The translations under genes were made by a program, and so were the position numbers. Shown here one piece after another: positions 1-7,154 of a stretch of 64,000 bases of DNA. A model generated the notes under the pieces. That model did not search any database. It had not been told where the DNA came from and was given only the letters and a program-made list of their open reading frames with translations. The stretch's first letter is position 1. Each line of letters opens with the position of its first letter. The stretch comes from Bordetella sp. BOR01. GTDB taxonomy: Bacteria; Pseudomonadota; Gammaproteobacteria; Burkholderiales; Burkholderiaceae_B. The DNA lies in the NCBI RefSeq assembly GCF_019218885.1, contig NZ_JAHUWT010000003.1:1302001-1366000 (forward strand). The letters run 5' to 3'.

Positions 1-2
1 CG

Positions 3-947
3 GTGGCGTTGTGCGCGCTTTCCGTTGTGTGCGCTACTGTACAGGCGCAGCAATACCCCTCGCGTGCCATCACGCTTATCGTGCCGTTCGGCGCCGGGGG
101 CAACAACGATGTTTCCGGACGGATCATCGCAGAACGCATGGGTGAGCTATTGGGCCAGCCCGTCGTGGTAGAGAACCGCAGCGGGGCGGCCGGTGCGATC
201 GGCGCAACCGCGGTCGCGCGGGCAAAGAACGATGGCTATACGCTGGGTTTCCTGAGCAGCGGGCCGCTGGCCGCCAATCCCGGCCTGTACAAGTCGCTGC
301 CTTACGATTCCGTCAAGGATTTCTCGCCCGTGGCCAGAACCACCACCAGCCCCGGCGTGCTGGTGGTGCATCCGACGGTTCCCGCTTCGAACCTGAAAGA
401 GCTGGTCGCCTATCTGAAGGCCAATCCCGGAAAAGTGAACTACGGCACTTCCGGCGCGGGCTCGTCGCCACACCTATCAGCTGTGCTGTTCGAATCGCTT
501 GCCGACGTGCGCATGACGCACATTCCCTACAAGGGCGGCAGCCAGGTCAATGCGGATCTGCTCAGCGGCGAGATCCAGCTGTCGTTCAGCCCGATCCTGG
601 AGGTGGTGCCGCATATCAAGGCCGGCAAGCTCAAGGCTATCGCCGTCACCTCGGCCAGGCGCTCTCCCCTGTTGCCCGAGGTGCCCGCCGTTGCCGAAAT
701 GTTCCCCGGCTACGAAGTCATTACCTGGAACGGCGTGGTTGCCCCGGCAGGTACGCCGCCCGATGTGATTGCCAAACTCAACGCTGCGGTGGCTGGCGCC
801 GTCAATGCGCCCGAAGTGAAAGCCAAGCTTCTGCAGTTGGGCCTGGAAGCCGCCCCGTCGTCGCCGCAGGAATTCGAGGCATTCATCAGCAGCGAGATCG
901 GTAATTTCAACCGCCTGATCAAACTTGCCGGCGTCGAGCCACAGTAA
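3..947 (+). CDS. Bug-family (TctC) solute-binding protein, 5' end cut
   Basis: This is a periplasmic tripartite-tricarboxylate-transporter type receptor. The visible protein is 314 aa. It starts inside a signal peptide (CALSVVCATVQAQ, cleavage near AQA) followed by the family's first strand, PSRAITLIVPFGAGGNND. A second hallmark, HIPYKGGSQ, lies in the middle. The first possible start in the window is a GTG at the very edge, and the usual basic N-terminus is missing, so the true start is probably upstream. No TctA/TctB membrane subunits are present, as is usual for Bordetella-type Bug receptors. It precedes a DapA-family lyase, hyi and glxR on the same strand, so the ligand is probably a carboxylate catabolised by them. 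That link is inferred from position only. Confidence 0.9.
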   Translation: MALCALSVVCATVQAQQYPSRAITLIVPFGAGGNNDVSGRIIAERMGELLGQPVVVENRSGAAGAIGATAVARAKNDGYTLGFLSSGPLAANPGLYKSLPYDSVKDFSPVARTTTSPGVLVVHPTVPASNLKELVAYLKANPGKVNYGTSGAGSSPHLSAVLFESLADVRMTHIPYKGGSQVNADLLSGEIQLSFSPILEVVPHIKAGKLKAIAVTSARRSPLLPEVPAVAEMFPGYEVITWNGVVAPAGTPPDVIAKLNAAVAGAVNAPEVKAKLLQLGLEAAPSSPQEFEAFISSEIGNFNRLIKLAGVEPQ

Positions 948-993
948 TTGCGCAGGTCGATACAGCCTTCTTGTCATTCAACACATATCCGCT

Positions 994-1914
994 ATGAACA
1001 AAATATTCTCTCCCGAACAAATCCAGGGAATCGTCCCGCCTCTGGTTACGCCGTTCGCTGCCGACGGTTCGCTTGACGAGCAAGCTTTGCGCGAAACAAC
1101 ACGCTTCATGCTGGACCAGGGTGTGCACGGCCTGGTGGTGGGCGGCAGTTCCGGCGAAGGGTACACGCTGGGTGTCGACGAACTGCGGCGCATTACCGAA
1201 CTCGCCGCCGAGGAAATCGACGGCCGTGTGCCGCTGGTGGCTGGAGTCATTGCCAATAGCACGCGCGATGCCATTGCCAAGGCCAAGGCTGTTTCGTCGC
1301 TGGGTGTGTCGGCGCTGCAGGTCACTCCAGCCCATTACATCTACAAGACCGACGACGCGTCGATGCTGCGTCACTTCCGTGAAATCGCCGATGAAACCGA
1401 TGTGCCGATTCTGATCTACAACGTGATTCCCTGGAACTACCTGAGCCCGTCGCTGCTTTTGCAGGCCATGCGCGAAGTGCCTGGCGTGGTGGGTGTGAAG
1501 CAGAGCGCCGGCGACCTGAAGGCGTTGGCCGACTTGCTGGTCGACGCCCGCCCCACGGACCGCATCTTCGCTGCCGTCGATGCATTGCTTTACCCGTGCA
1601 TTGCACTTGGCGCGCATGGTGTTATCTCGATCCTGACGACCGCGGTACCTTCGGCGCTTGTGCAATTGTGGGATGCGGTCAAGCGAGGCGACCACGAGTT
1701 TGGGCGAGACATGCACGCGCGCTTGTTGCGCCTCTGGAACGCCCTGTATGCGGACAACCGGGTGGCAACCACGAAATACGCGCTCTGGTTGCAGGGAGCG
1801 CCCACTGGCCATACCTTGCGTCCGGTGGCCGCGGTCACGCCCGCGCAGAAAGCCGCGATTCGCAAGGCGCTTGCCGGTGTGCTGCCGAACGCGAGCCTGC
1901 GGGCCGACGACTAA
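994..1914 (+). CDS. DapA/NanA-family class I aldolase or dehydratase
   Basis: A 306-aa TIM-barrel lyase of the dihydrodipicolinate synthase / N-acetylneuraminate lyase superfamily. The substrate-carboxylate loop GGSSGEG is at about residues 50-56, the catalytic tyrosine at Y142 (IYNVIPWN), and the Schiff-base lysine at K169 (GVKQSAG). ATG 994 is chosen because it begins just before the conserved start QGIVPPLVTPF; the in-frame upstream codons overlap the end of the Bug gene. The neighbours hyi and glxR handle hydroxypyruvate and tartronate semialdehyde, so a retro-aldol cleavage of a keto-deoxy sugar acid is more likely than lysine biosynthesis. The exact substrate cannot be read from sequence. 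Confidence 0.88.
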   Translation: MNKIFSPEQIQGIVPPLVTPFAADGSLDEQALRETTRFMLDQGVHGLVVGGSSGEGYTLGVDELRRITELAAEEIDGRVPLVAGVIANSTRDAIAKAKAVSSLGVSALQVTPAHYIYKTDDASMLRHFREIADETDVPILIYNVIPWNYLSPSLLLQAMREVPGVVGVKQSAGDLKALADLLVDARPTDRIFAAVDALLYPCIALGAHGVISILTTAVPSALVQLWDAVKRGDHEFGRDMHARLLRLWNALYADNRVATTKYALWLQGAPTGHTLRPVAAVTPAQKAAIRKALAGVLPNASLRADD

Positions 1915-1923
1915 GGAGACCGA

Positions 1924-2730
1924 ATGCCCCGCTTTGCCGCCAACCTGACTATGCTATTTACCGAGCTGCCGTTCATGCAGCGCTTCGAAGCGGCCGCGCG
2001 CGCTGGCTTCAAGGCGGTGGAATATCTGTTTCCTTACGCTTGCGACAAGCATGAACTGGCCCATGCGTTGCGCGCCAATGGCCTGGAGCAAGTTCTGCAC
2101 AATCTGCCCGCCGGCGATTGGGAAGCCGGAGAGCGCGGCATTGCCTGCCACCCCGATCGGGCGGCGGAATTTCGCGTAGGTGTGGGCCACGCAATCGAAT
2201 ATGCGACCGCGCTGAGCTGCCCGCAACTGAATTGCCTGGCGGGCAAGCTGCCGCCTGGCGTGACAGCTGCCGATGCCCGTCGCACACTGGTGGCGAACTT
2301 GCGTTTCGCCGCGGCCGCACTTCAAGAGGCGGGGTTAGGCTTGCTGCTCGAACCCGTCAACGATTTCGATATTCCCGGTTTTTTCGTGACGCGCACTCGC
2401 GAGGCACTGTCTATCATCGATGAGGTGGGCTCGTCCAACGTGCGGTTGCAGTACGACATCTACCATGCACAACGCATGGAAGGGGAGTTGGGCAATACGC
2501 TTGCCGCCCACATCGGGCGCATCGGCCATATCCAACTGGCAGACAATCCGGGGCGCGGCGAGCCGGGCACCGGGGAAATCCACTATCCATGGTTATTCCA
2601 GCACATCGACGCGCTGGGATACCAGGGTTGGATAGGGTGCGAGTACAAGCCGCAGGGTCACACCGAAGCCGGCCTGGGTTGGCGCGCTATACCGGCCGTT
2701 CATCGGGATGCAACAGGAGCCATCGAATGA
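1924..2730 (+). CDS. hyi: Hydroxypyruvate isomerase
   Basis: A 268-aa xylose-isomerase-like TIM-barrel protein. It begins with the Hyi signature RFAANLTMLFTELPF and contains LLLEPVNDFDIPGFF and YDIYHAQRMEGEL, the metal-binding Glu/Asp/His segments of the family. It interconverts hydroxypyruvate and tartronate semialdehyde. The Shine-Dalgarno AAGGAG overlaps the stop codon of the preceding lyase gene, so the two are co-translated. Its own stop overlaps the glxR start (ATGA). The pairing hyi-glxR is the same as in the E. coli glyoxylate-carboligase pathway, but no gcl is visible here. Confidence 0.92.
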   Translation: MPRFAANLTMLFTELPFMQRFEAAARAGFKAVEYLFPYACDKHELAHALRANGLEQVLHNLPAGDWEAGERGIACHPDRAAEFRVGVGHAIEYATALSCPQLNCLAGKLPPGVTAADARRTLVANLRFAAAALQEAGLGLLLEPVNDFDIPGFFVTRTREALSIIDEVGSSNVRLQYDIYHAQRMEGELGNTLAAHIGRIGHIQLADNPGRGEPGTGEIHYPWLFQHIDALGYQGWIGCEYKPQGHTEAGLGWRAIPAVHRDATGAIE

Positions 2731-3629
2731 CGCAAGCGAAACTCAAGCTGGGCTTCATCGGCCTGGGCATCATGGGCACGCCCATGGCCGGCCGTTTGCT
2801 GGCCGCCGGCCACACGCTCTTTGCCCATACGCGCAGCGCGGTGCCAGCGACGCTGGTCAAGGGCGGAGCCACGGTCTGCGCCCACGCCAGGGAAGTCGCC
2901 GAACGGGCAGACATTATTTTCCTGATGGTTCCCGACACCCCTGATGTCGAGCAAGTGCTGTTCGGCGGCGATGGCGTGGCCCAGGGCATGTCCCGGGGCA
3001 AGATCGTGGTGGATTGCAGTTCCATCGATCCCATCGCCACCAAAGGCTTCGCGGTCCGCGTCAACGCCCTGGGCGGCGACTACCTGGACGCCCCGGTTTC
3101 CGGTGGCGAAGTGGGTGCCAAGGCCGGCAGCCTGACGATCATGGTCGGTGGCGAGCCCCAGGTGTACGAGCGCGTCAAGCCGCTGTTCGACCTGATGGGA
3201 AAGAACGTGACCCTGGTCGGCGGCAATGGAGACGGCCAGACGACCAAGGTTGCCAACCAGATCATCGTTGCGTTGAATATCGCGGCGGTTGCCGAGGCGC
3301 TGGTGTTCGCCAGCAAGGCTGGCGCCGACCCGGCCAAGGTGCGCCAGGCGCTGATGGGCGGATTCGCTTCTTCGCGCATCCTGGAAGTTCATGGCGAACG
3401 CATGATCAAGCGCACTTTCGAGCCGGGCTTCCGGATCCGGCTGCACCAGAAAGACTTGGGCCTGGCGCTTTCCGGTGCGCGCAGCCTGGGCGTGGCATTG
3501 CCGCAGACCGCCGGGGTGGTGCAGTTGATGAATGCCTGCCAGGCGCTGGACATTGCTCAGCTGGATCATTCGGCACTGGTTCAGGCGGTCGAGCATGCCG
3601 CCAGCCATGGCCTGGCTGCTGCCACGTAG
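2727..3629 (+). CDS. glxR: 2-hydroxy-3-oxopropionate (tartronate semialdehyde) reductase
   Basis: A 300-aa member of the beta-hydroxyacid dehydrogenase family that reduces tartronate semialdehyde to D-glycerate with NAD(P)H. It has the N-terminal Rossmann motif GFIGLGIMGTPMAG, the substrate-binding segment DAPVSGGEVGA and the catalytic lysine K174 in TTKVANQI. The start ATG overlaps the hyi stop by 4 nt (ATGA), so translation is coupled. It is the last gene of the operon. A strong hairpin lies 30 nt downstream but has its T-run on the other strand. Confidence 0.92.
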   Translation: MTQAKLKLGFIGLGIMGTPMAGRLLAAGHTLFAHTRSAVPATLVKGGATVCAHAREVAERADIIFLMVPDTPDVEQVLFGGDGVAQGMSRGKIVVDCSSIDPIATKGFAVRVNALGGDYLDAPVSGGEVGAKAGSLTIMVGGEPQVYERVKPLFDLMGKNVTLVGGNGDGQTTKVANQIIVALNIAAVAEALVFASKAGADPAKVRQALMGGFASSRILEVHGERMIKRTFEPGFRIRLHQKDLGLALSGARSLGVALPQTAGVVQLMNACQALDIAQLDHSALVQAVEHAASHGLAAAT

Positions 3630-3651
3630 CCTCGTGCCGTTGCGCTTGCCA

Positions 3652-3696
3652 TGAAAAACACCCCAAAGGTTGGACCAGTGTCCAACTTTTGGGGTG
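3652..3696 (-). terminator. Rho-independent terminator of dksA (IS-end-like sequence)
   Basis: A 16-bp inverted repeat (3659-3674 with 3681-3696, one mismatch that becomes a G-U pair, 6-nt loop) is followed on the minus strand by a run of five T (3654-3658 read in reverse). It lies about 50 nt after the dksA stop, so it reads as the dksA terminator. With no T-run on the plus strand, it may stop the glxR operon only weakly. Confidence 0.8.
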
Positions 3697-3746
3697 CAGT
3701 TCAGAACCCAGCTTGCCCTTTTCCGTGGCAAGCGATAGAAAAGGAA

Positions 3747-4211
3747 TCAGTCCCCGTACAGCTTCTGACGCATTTCGCGTCGCTCTTGCGCTTCCAGCGA
3801 CAGGGTGGCGGTGGGGCGTGCCAGCAGGCGAGGCACACCGATGGGTTCGCCGGTTTCTTCGCACCAGCCGTATTCGCCGCTGTCGATGCGGGCAATGGAC
3901 TGTTGCACTTTTTTCAGCAGCTTGCGCTCGCGGTCGCGGGTGCGCAGTTCGAGCGCGTGCTCTTCTTCGATGGTGGCGCGGTCGGCGGGGTCGGGCACGA
4001 ATTGCGTTTCACGCAGGTGCTCGGTGGTTTCGCCGGCATTGGCCAGGATGTCTTGTTCGAGTTGCTTGAGCCGTTCCTTGAAGAACGCCAATTGGCGGTC
4101 GTTCATGTAGTCCGATTCGGGCATGGCCAGCAATTCTTGTTCGCTGGGCAGATCAATCGCCGTATCGCTCGCCGACTTACTTGATTTTTTGGTTGCTGCC
4201 TTGGTAGCCAT
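3747..4211 (-). CDS. dksA: RNA polymerase-binding transcription factor DksA
   Basis: A 154-aa DksA that binds in the RNA polymerase secondary channel and, with ppGpp, adjusts transcription in the stringent response. The coiled-coil tip DPADRA (D74, D77) is intact. The C-terminal zinc finger is degenerate: C117 and T120, then S138 and A141, replace the four zinc cysteines, so one cysteine remains. One-cysteine DksA is known from alpha- and betaproteobacteria and works without structural zinc. The N-terminus is lysine- and alanine-rich. It lies directly downstream of the zinc-chaperone GTPase on the same strand, in a region devoted to zinc homeostasis. Confidence 0.95.
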   Translation of the reverse strand: MATKAATKKSSKSASDTAIDLPSEQELLAMPESDYMNDRQLAFFKERLKQLEQDILANAGETTEHLRETQFVPDPADRATIEEEHALELRTRDRERKLLKKVQQSIARIDSGEYGWCEETGEPIGVPRLLARPTATLSLEAQERREMRQKLYGD

Positions 4212-4267
4212 GAAAACACTCCACTATGAATCGATCCTGGCGCGACGCGCGCGTCGGGATTGCGGCG

Positions 4268-5377
4268 TTAGCCCGCCAGGCACTGCTCCAAGCCCCGGGT
4301 GAAAATTTCCTGGGGCAGTTTGCGGCCGATGAACACCATCTTGGTGGATGGTTTCTCGGCCGCGGTCCACGGCTTGCCGGGTTCGGCACCCATCATCATG
4401 TGCACACCCTGGAACAACATGCGGCGATTGATGCCTTTCATGTACAGGATGCCTTTGTAGCGCATCAGGTCGGGACCATAGACCTGCACCACGCCGCCCA
4501 GGAATTCTTCAAGCCGCGCGGGATCGAACGGCTTGTTGGAGCGGAAGACGAAGGCGCCGATTTCGTCGTCGTGGTGGTGATGGTGGTGTTGGTCGTGATG
4601 GCAATGCGCCCCGCATTCGCCTTCGTGGTCATGATCGTGGCCATGGTCATGGCCGTGATCGTGACCGTGGGCATGGCTGTGCGCCGCGTCGGGGTGTTCA
4701 TCGGCCAGGAACTCCGGGTCGATGTCGAGAATGGAATTCAGGTTGAAGCCGCTGATGTCGATGATGGACTTCAGGTCGGCGTCGCCGAAATTTACCGGCG
4801 AGATCGGTGCGCGCGGGTTGATGCGCACCAAGCGGGCGCGCAGCGCTTCGTAGTCGGCTTCGTTGACCAGGTCTTTCTTCGACACCAGGATGCGATCGGC
4901 AAAGCCGACCTGCTTCTGGGCTTCGGGCTGGGCGTCGAGCGTGGCCATGCCGTGCTTGGCATCGACCACCGTGACCACGGCGTCCAGGCGATAGTATTCG
5001 GCGATCTCGTCGTCCATGAAGAACGTCTGGCAGACCGGGCCGGGGTTGGCCATGCCAGTGGTTTCAAGGATGACGCGTTCGAACGTGAGCTCGCCCGCCT
5101 GGCGCTTGGTGCGCAGCTCGGCCAGGGTGCGCATCAGGTCGCCGCGCACGGTGCAGCATACGCAGCCGTTGCTGAGCTCGATGATTTCTTCATCGCTGTC
5201 TTGCACCAGCAGGTCGTTGTCGATGCTTTCCGGCCCGAATTCGTTTTCGATGACCGCGACGCGACGGCCGTGGAATTCGGTGAGGATACGCTTGAGCAGG
5301 GTGGTCTTGCCCGCACCGAGAAAGCCGGTGAGGATGGTGACGGGAACCATTTTGTCCAAACTGCGCTGGGTATTCAT
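4268..5377 (-). CDS. COG0523/CobW-family GTPase, probable zinc metallochaperone
   Basis: A 369-aa G3E GTPase. The P-loop GFLGAGKTTLL is at residues 18-28, the metal-binding CxCC motif (GCVCC) at 71-75, SKKD-type guanine specificity near 166-169, and a CobW C-terminal domain from about 275. Between the domains lies a histidine-rich stretch (about 232-269) ending in six consecutive His, expected to bind Zn2+. Start ATG 5377 is preferred; ATG 5350 also remains just before the P-loop. The family includes YeiR, YjiA and the Zur-regulated ZigA/ZagA. Its place between dksA and zur supports delivery of zinc to client enzymes under zinc limitation. Cobalamin synthesis is unlikely because no cob genes are nearby. 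Confidence 0.88.
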   Translation of the reverse strand: MNTQRSLDKMVPVTILTGFLGAGKTTLLKRILTEFHGRRVAVIENEFGPESIDNDLLVQDSDEEIIELSNGCVCCTVRGDLMRTLAELRTKRQAGELTFERVILETTGMANPGPVCQTFFMDDEIAEYYRLDAVVTVVDAKHGMATLDAQPEAQKQVGFADRILVSKKDLVNEADYEALRARLVRINPRAPISPVNFGDADLKSIIDISGFNLNSILDIDPEFLADEHPDAAHSHAHGHDHGHDHGHDHDHEGECGAHCHHDQHHHHHHDDEIGAFVFRSNKPFDPARLEEFLGGVVQVYGPDLMRYKGILYMKGINRRMLFQGVHMMMGAEPGKPWTAAEKPSTKMVFIGRKLPQEIFTRGLEQCLAG

Positions 5378-5580
5378 GGCAAGGCGGCAAGCTGAAGGCC
5401 TGGGGCGCACGGGGCACCGCTCGGGCGTGGACTACAGGGGGGCCACTGTTGCGGCCGGACGCAGGATTACAGCACAGTCGGGGCGGGGGGGCAAACCCCG
5501 GGCCAACCCCAGCCACGCTTTCCGGAGAAGGTCGAAAAACGCCGCCGTAATCCGATAGATACGGTTATATGGGGATGGAT

Positions 5581-5603
5581 CGCGGCATATCAAGCATGCC
5601 GCG
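5581..5603 (-). terminator. Possible hairpin terminator after zur
   Basis: An 8-bp perfect inverted repeat (5581-5588 with 5596-5603, 7-nt loop) lies 17 nt beyond the zur stop on the minus strand. There is no T-run, so termination is uncertain. A lone Zur-like half-site GTTATAT is at 5564-5570, between this hairpin and the GTPase start. I see nothing else in the remaining 5411-5580 spacer. Confidence 0.35.
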
Positions 5604-5619
5604 CCGCCCCCAGGCGCGA

Positions 5620-6126
5620 TCAGTGCGCGTGGCCGTGGTGGCGATGACCCGTCTCGGGGGACTGCTGCTGGCACTGGGGGCACAGCGCGCGGATCTCGGT
5701 TTCGTGGGTGGCCAGCGCAAAGCCGGTGCGGGAGACCCGTTCGGCCAGTTGCCGGCTCATGGCCGGATCGCTGACTTCAGCCACGGCGCCGCAGCCCGTG
5801 CACACCACCAGCAGGTCGTGCGGCGCGCCGGCCGCATCGTGGCAGGCGGTCCAGGCGTTGACGGCATCGAGCCGATGGATAAGGCCTTCGTCCATCAGGA
5901 AATCCAGGGCACGGTACACCGTGGGCGGCGCTGCGCCAGGGTGCACGGCGCGCATGGCGTCGAGCAGTTCGTAGGCTTTCAGGCTGCGGCCGTGCTGCAG
6001 CAGCAGTTCCAGCACCTTGCGGCGGATCGGCGTCAGCCTGCGGCCGCGCTGCGCGCACAGCGATTCGGCGGTGCGCAGTTGATCGCCTATGGGGTCGGAA
6101 CGAGAGGTGCTGGGCGAGGTGGGCAT
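5620..6126 (-). CDS. zur: Zinc uptake regulator Zur (Fur family)
   Basis: A 168-aa Fur-family repressor. The winged helix (about 20-90, with PPTVYRALDFLMDEGLIHRL) precedes a dimerisation domain with two CxxC pairs, VVCTGC and ALCPQC, which form the structural zinc site. The tail is histidine-rich (GHRHHGHAH). Identity as Zur rather than Fur rests on the divergent znu operon, the TGTTAT-type palindrome between them, and the Zur-like segment CHDAAGAPHDLLVVC. The shared palindrome suggests autoregulation, though it lies about 84 nt upstream of the start. Confidence 0.92.
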   Translation of the reverse strand: MPTSPSTSRSDPIGDQLRTAESLCAQRGRRLTPIRRKVLELLLQHGRSLKAYELLDAMRAVHPGAAPPTVYRALDFLMDEGLIHRLDAVNAWTACHDAAGAPHDLLVVCTGCGAVAEVSDPAMSRQLAERVSRTGFALATHETEIRALCPQCQQQSPETGHRHHGHAH

Positions 6127-6209
6127 CGGAATCTTGCGGCCGGCAGGGGCGATTCCGCGAAGGTATCAGAAAACGCGACCGGCGGGTGGCGGCCATACCC
6201 TGCCATATT

Positions 6210-6224
6210 TGTTATGATATAACA
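6210..6224. promoter_or_regulatory. Zur box in the zur-znu divergent region
   Basis: TGTTATGATATAACA is a palindrome with perfect 6-bp arms and a 3-bp centre. It closely matches the enterobacterial Zur operator core TGTTATA-N-TATAACA. It lies 56 nt upstream of the 49-aa ORF that starts the znu operon and 84 nt upstream of zur. The TATGAT and TATAAC hexamers inside it could serve as -10 elements, so Zur binding would block polymerase. Confidence 0.85.
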
Positions 6225-6279
6225 TATCTACATTAATCGCCATCCGCCATCGGGCGGCCGGCACGTATTGCGCATTGGT

Positions 6280-6429
6280 ATGTCTCATATCGTTTCGGCC
6301 GTGACGGCCCGGGCTGGCCGCTCCGCCTTGCGTGCTTCGGCGCTTGCCCGGTTGGGCGTGGCGCTGGCCGCCGCGCTGGCACTGTGGGCCCTGACCAGCT
6401 GGGCGCTGGGCTGGTGGGCCACGGCATGA
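6280..6429 (+). CDS. Small predicted membrane protein, first ORF of the znu operon
   Basis: A 49-aa ORF starting MSHIVSAVTARAGR. It has a basic N-terminus (four Arg) and a single hydrophobic helix from about residue 24 to 47, rich in Ala, Leu and Trp (LALWALTSWALGWWATA). Its stop overlaps the znuC start (ATGA, 6426-6429), like the other joints of this operon. No clear Shine-Dalgarno precedes ATG 6280. It is the first ORF after the Zur box. I do not recognise a family. It could be a small permease accessory protein or a leader peptide coupling translation to znuC. Confidence 0.5.
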   Translation: MSHIVSAVTARAGRSALRASALARLGVALAAALALWALTSWALGWWATA

Positions 6430-7154
6430 CGGATAAACCGGGTGCCGCCACGGTGATCGACCTGCATGGCGTGGCGTTCGGCTGGCGCGGGCAGGCGGCC
6501 GTGCAGGCCGTGTCGGGCAGTTTCGCACGCGGTTCAATGACGGCGGTGGCCGGCCCAAACGGGGCGGGCAAGTCGACGCTGGTGAAGGGCATCATGGGGC
6601 TGCTGCGCCCGCTGTCCGGCAGCCTGCATATCGCTGCCGCCGAGCGCCGCCGCCTGGCCTGGCTGCCGCAGGCCGCCGAACTGGATCGCACGTTTCCCAT
6701 CACGGTACTGGACATGGTGGCCATGGGTGGCTGGCGCCGGGTAGGGCCGTGGCGCCGGTTCGGCGCCGACGAAACCGCGCGGGCCTGGCAGGCGCTCGAT
6801 GCCGTCGGCCTGGCCGGCGAGGCCGGGCGGCTGGTGGGGGCCTTGTCGGGCGGGCAGATGCAGCGGGCACTGTTCGCCCGCCTGCTGTTGCAGGACGCCC
6901 AGGTCTTGCTGCTGGACGAGCCGTTTGCGGCGGTCGACAGCCATACCGCCGATACCTTGATGCAGTTGCTGTGCGCCTGGCACCGACAAGGCCGCACGGT
7001 GATTGCCGTGCTGCACGACCTGGCGCTGGTGCGCCGGCATTTCGGCCAGACCTTGCTGCTGGCCGGGCGCCAAGTGGCCTGGGGCCCGACCGCCGAGGTG
7101 CTGACACCGGCCCACCTGGCCGTTGCACGCGGCGCGCAAGAGGAATGGACATGA
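6426..7154 (+). CDS. znuC: Zinc ABC transporter ATP-binding protein ZnuC
   Basis: A 242-aa ABC ATPase. Walker A GPNGAGKST is at residues 43-51, the signature LSGGQMQRA in the middle, Walker B VLLLDEPFAAVD and the switch histidine in AVLHDLAL. It energises Zn2+ import through ZnuB. The start overlaps the small ORF by 4 nt and the stop overlaps znuB by 4 nt. Assignment to zinc rather than manganese rests on Zur, the Zur box and the His-rich ZnuA; the ATPase itself would not tell. Confidence 0.92.
   Translation: MTDKPGAATVIDLHGVAFGWRGQAAVQAVSGSFARGSMTAVAGPNGAGKSTLVKGIMGLLRPLSGSLHIAAAERRRLAWLPQAAELDRTFPITVLDMVAMGGWRRVGPWRRFGADETARAWQALDAVGLAGEAGRLVGALSGGQMQRALFARLLLQDAQVLLLDEPFAAVDSHTADTLMQLLCAWHRQGRTVIAVLHDLALVRRHFGQTLLLAGRQVAWGPTAEVLTPAHLAVARGAQEEWT

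Noticed and set aside
994-1914. Lysine-biosynthesis dapA
   Set aside because: The fold agrees, but the operon is with hyi, glxR and a Bug receptor, so a catabolic lyase is more likely.
4226-5395. A plus-strand frame with a Val/Met-rich stretch that looks like membrane helices
   Set aside because: The stretch is the antisense of the His/Asp repeats of the GTPase; the real gene is on the minus strand with P-loop and CxCC motifs.
5560-5575. Zur box for the GTPase gene
   Set aside because: Only one half-site, GTTATAT, is visible, without a matching partner, so it is mentioned but not called as an operator.
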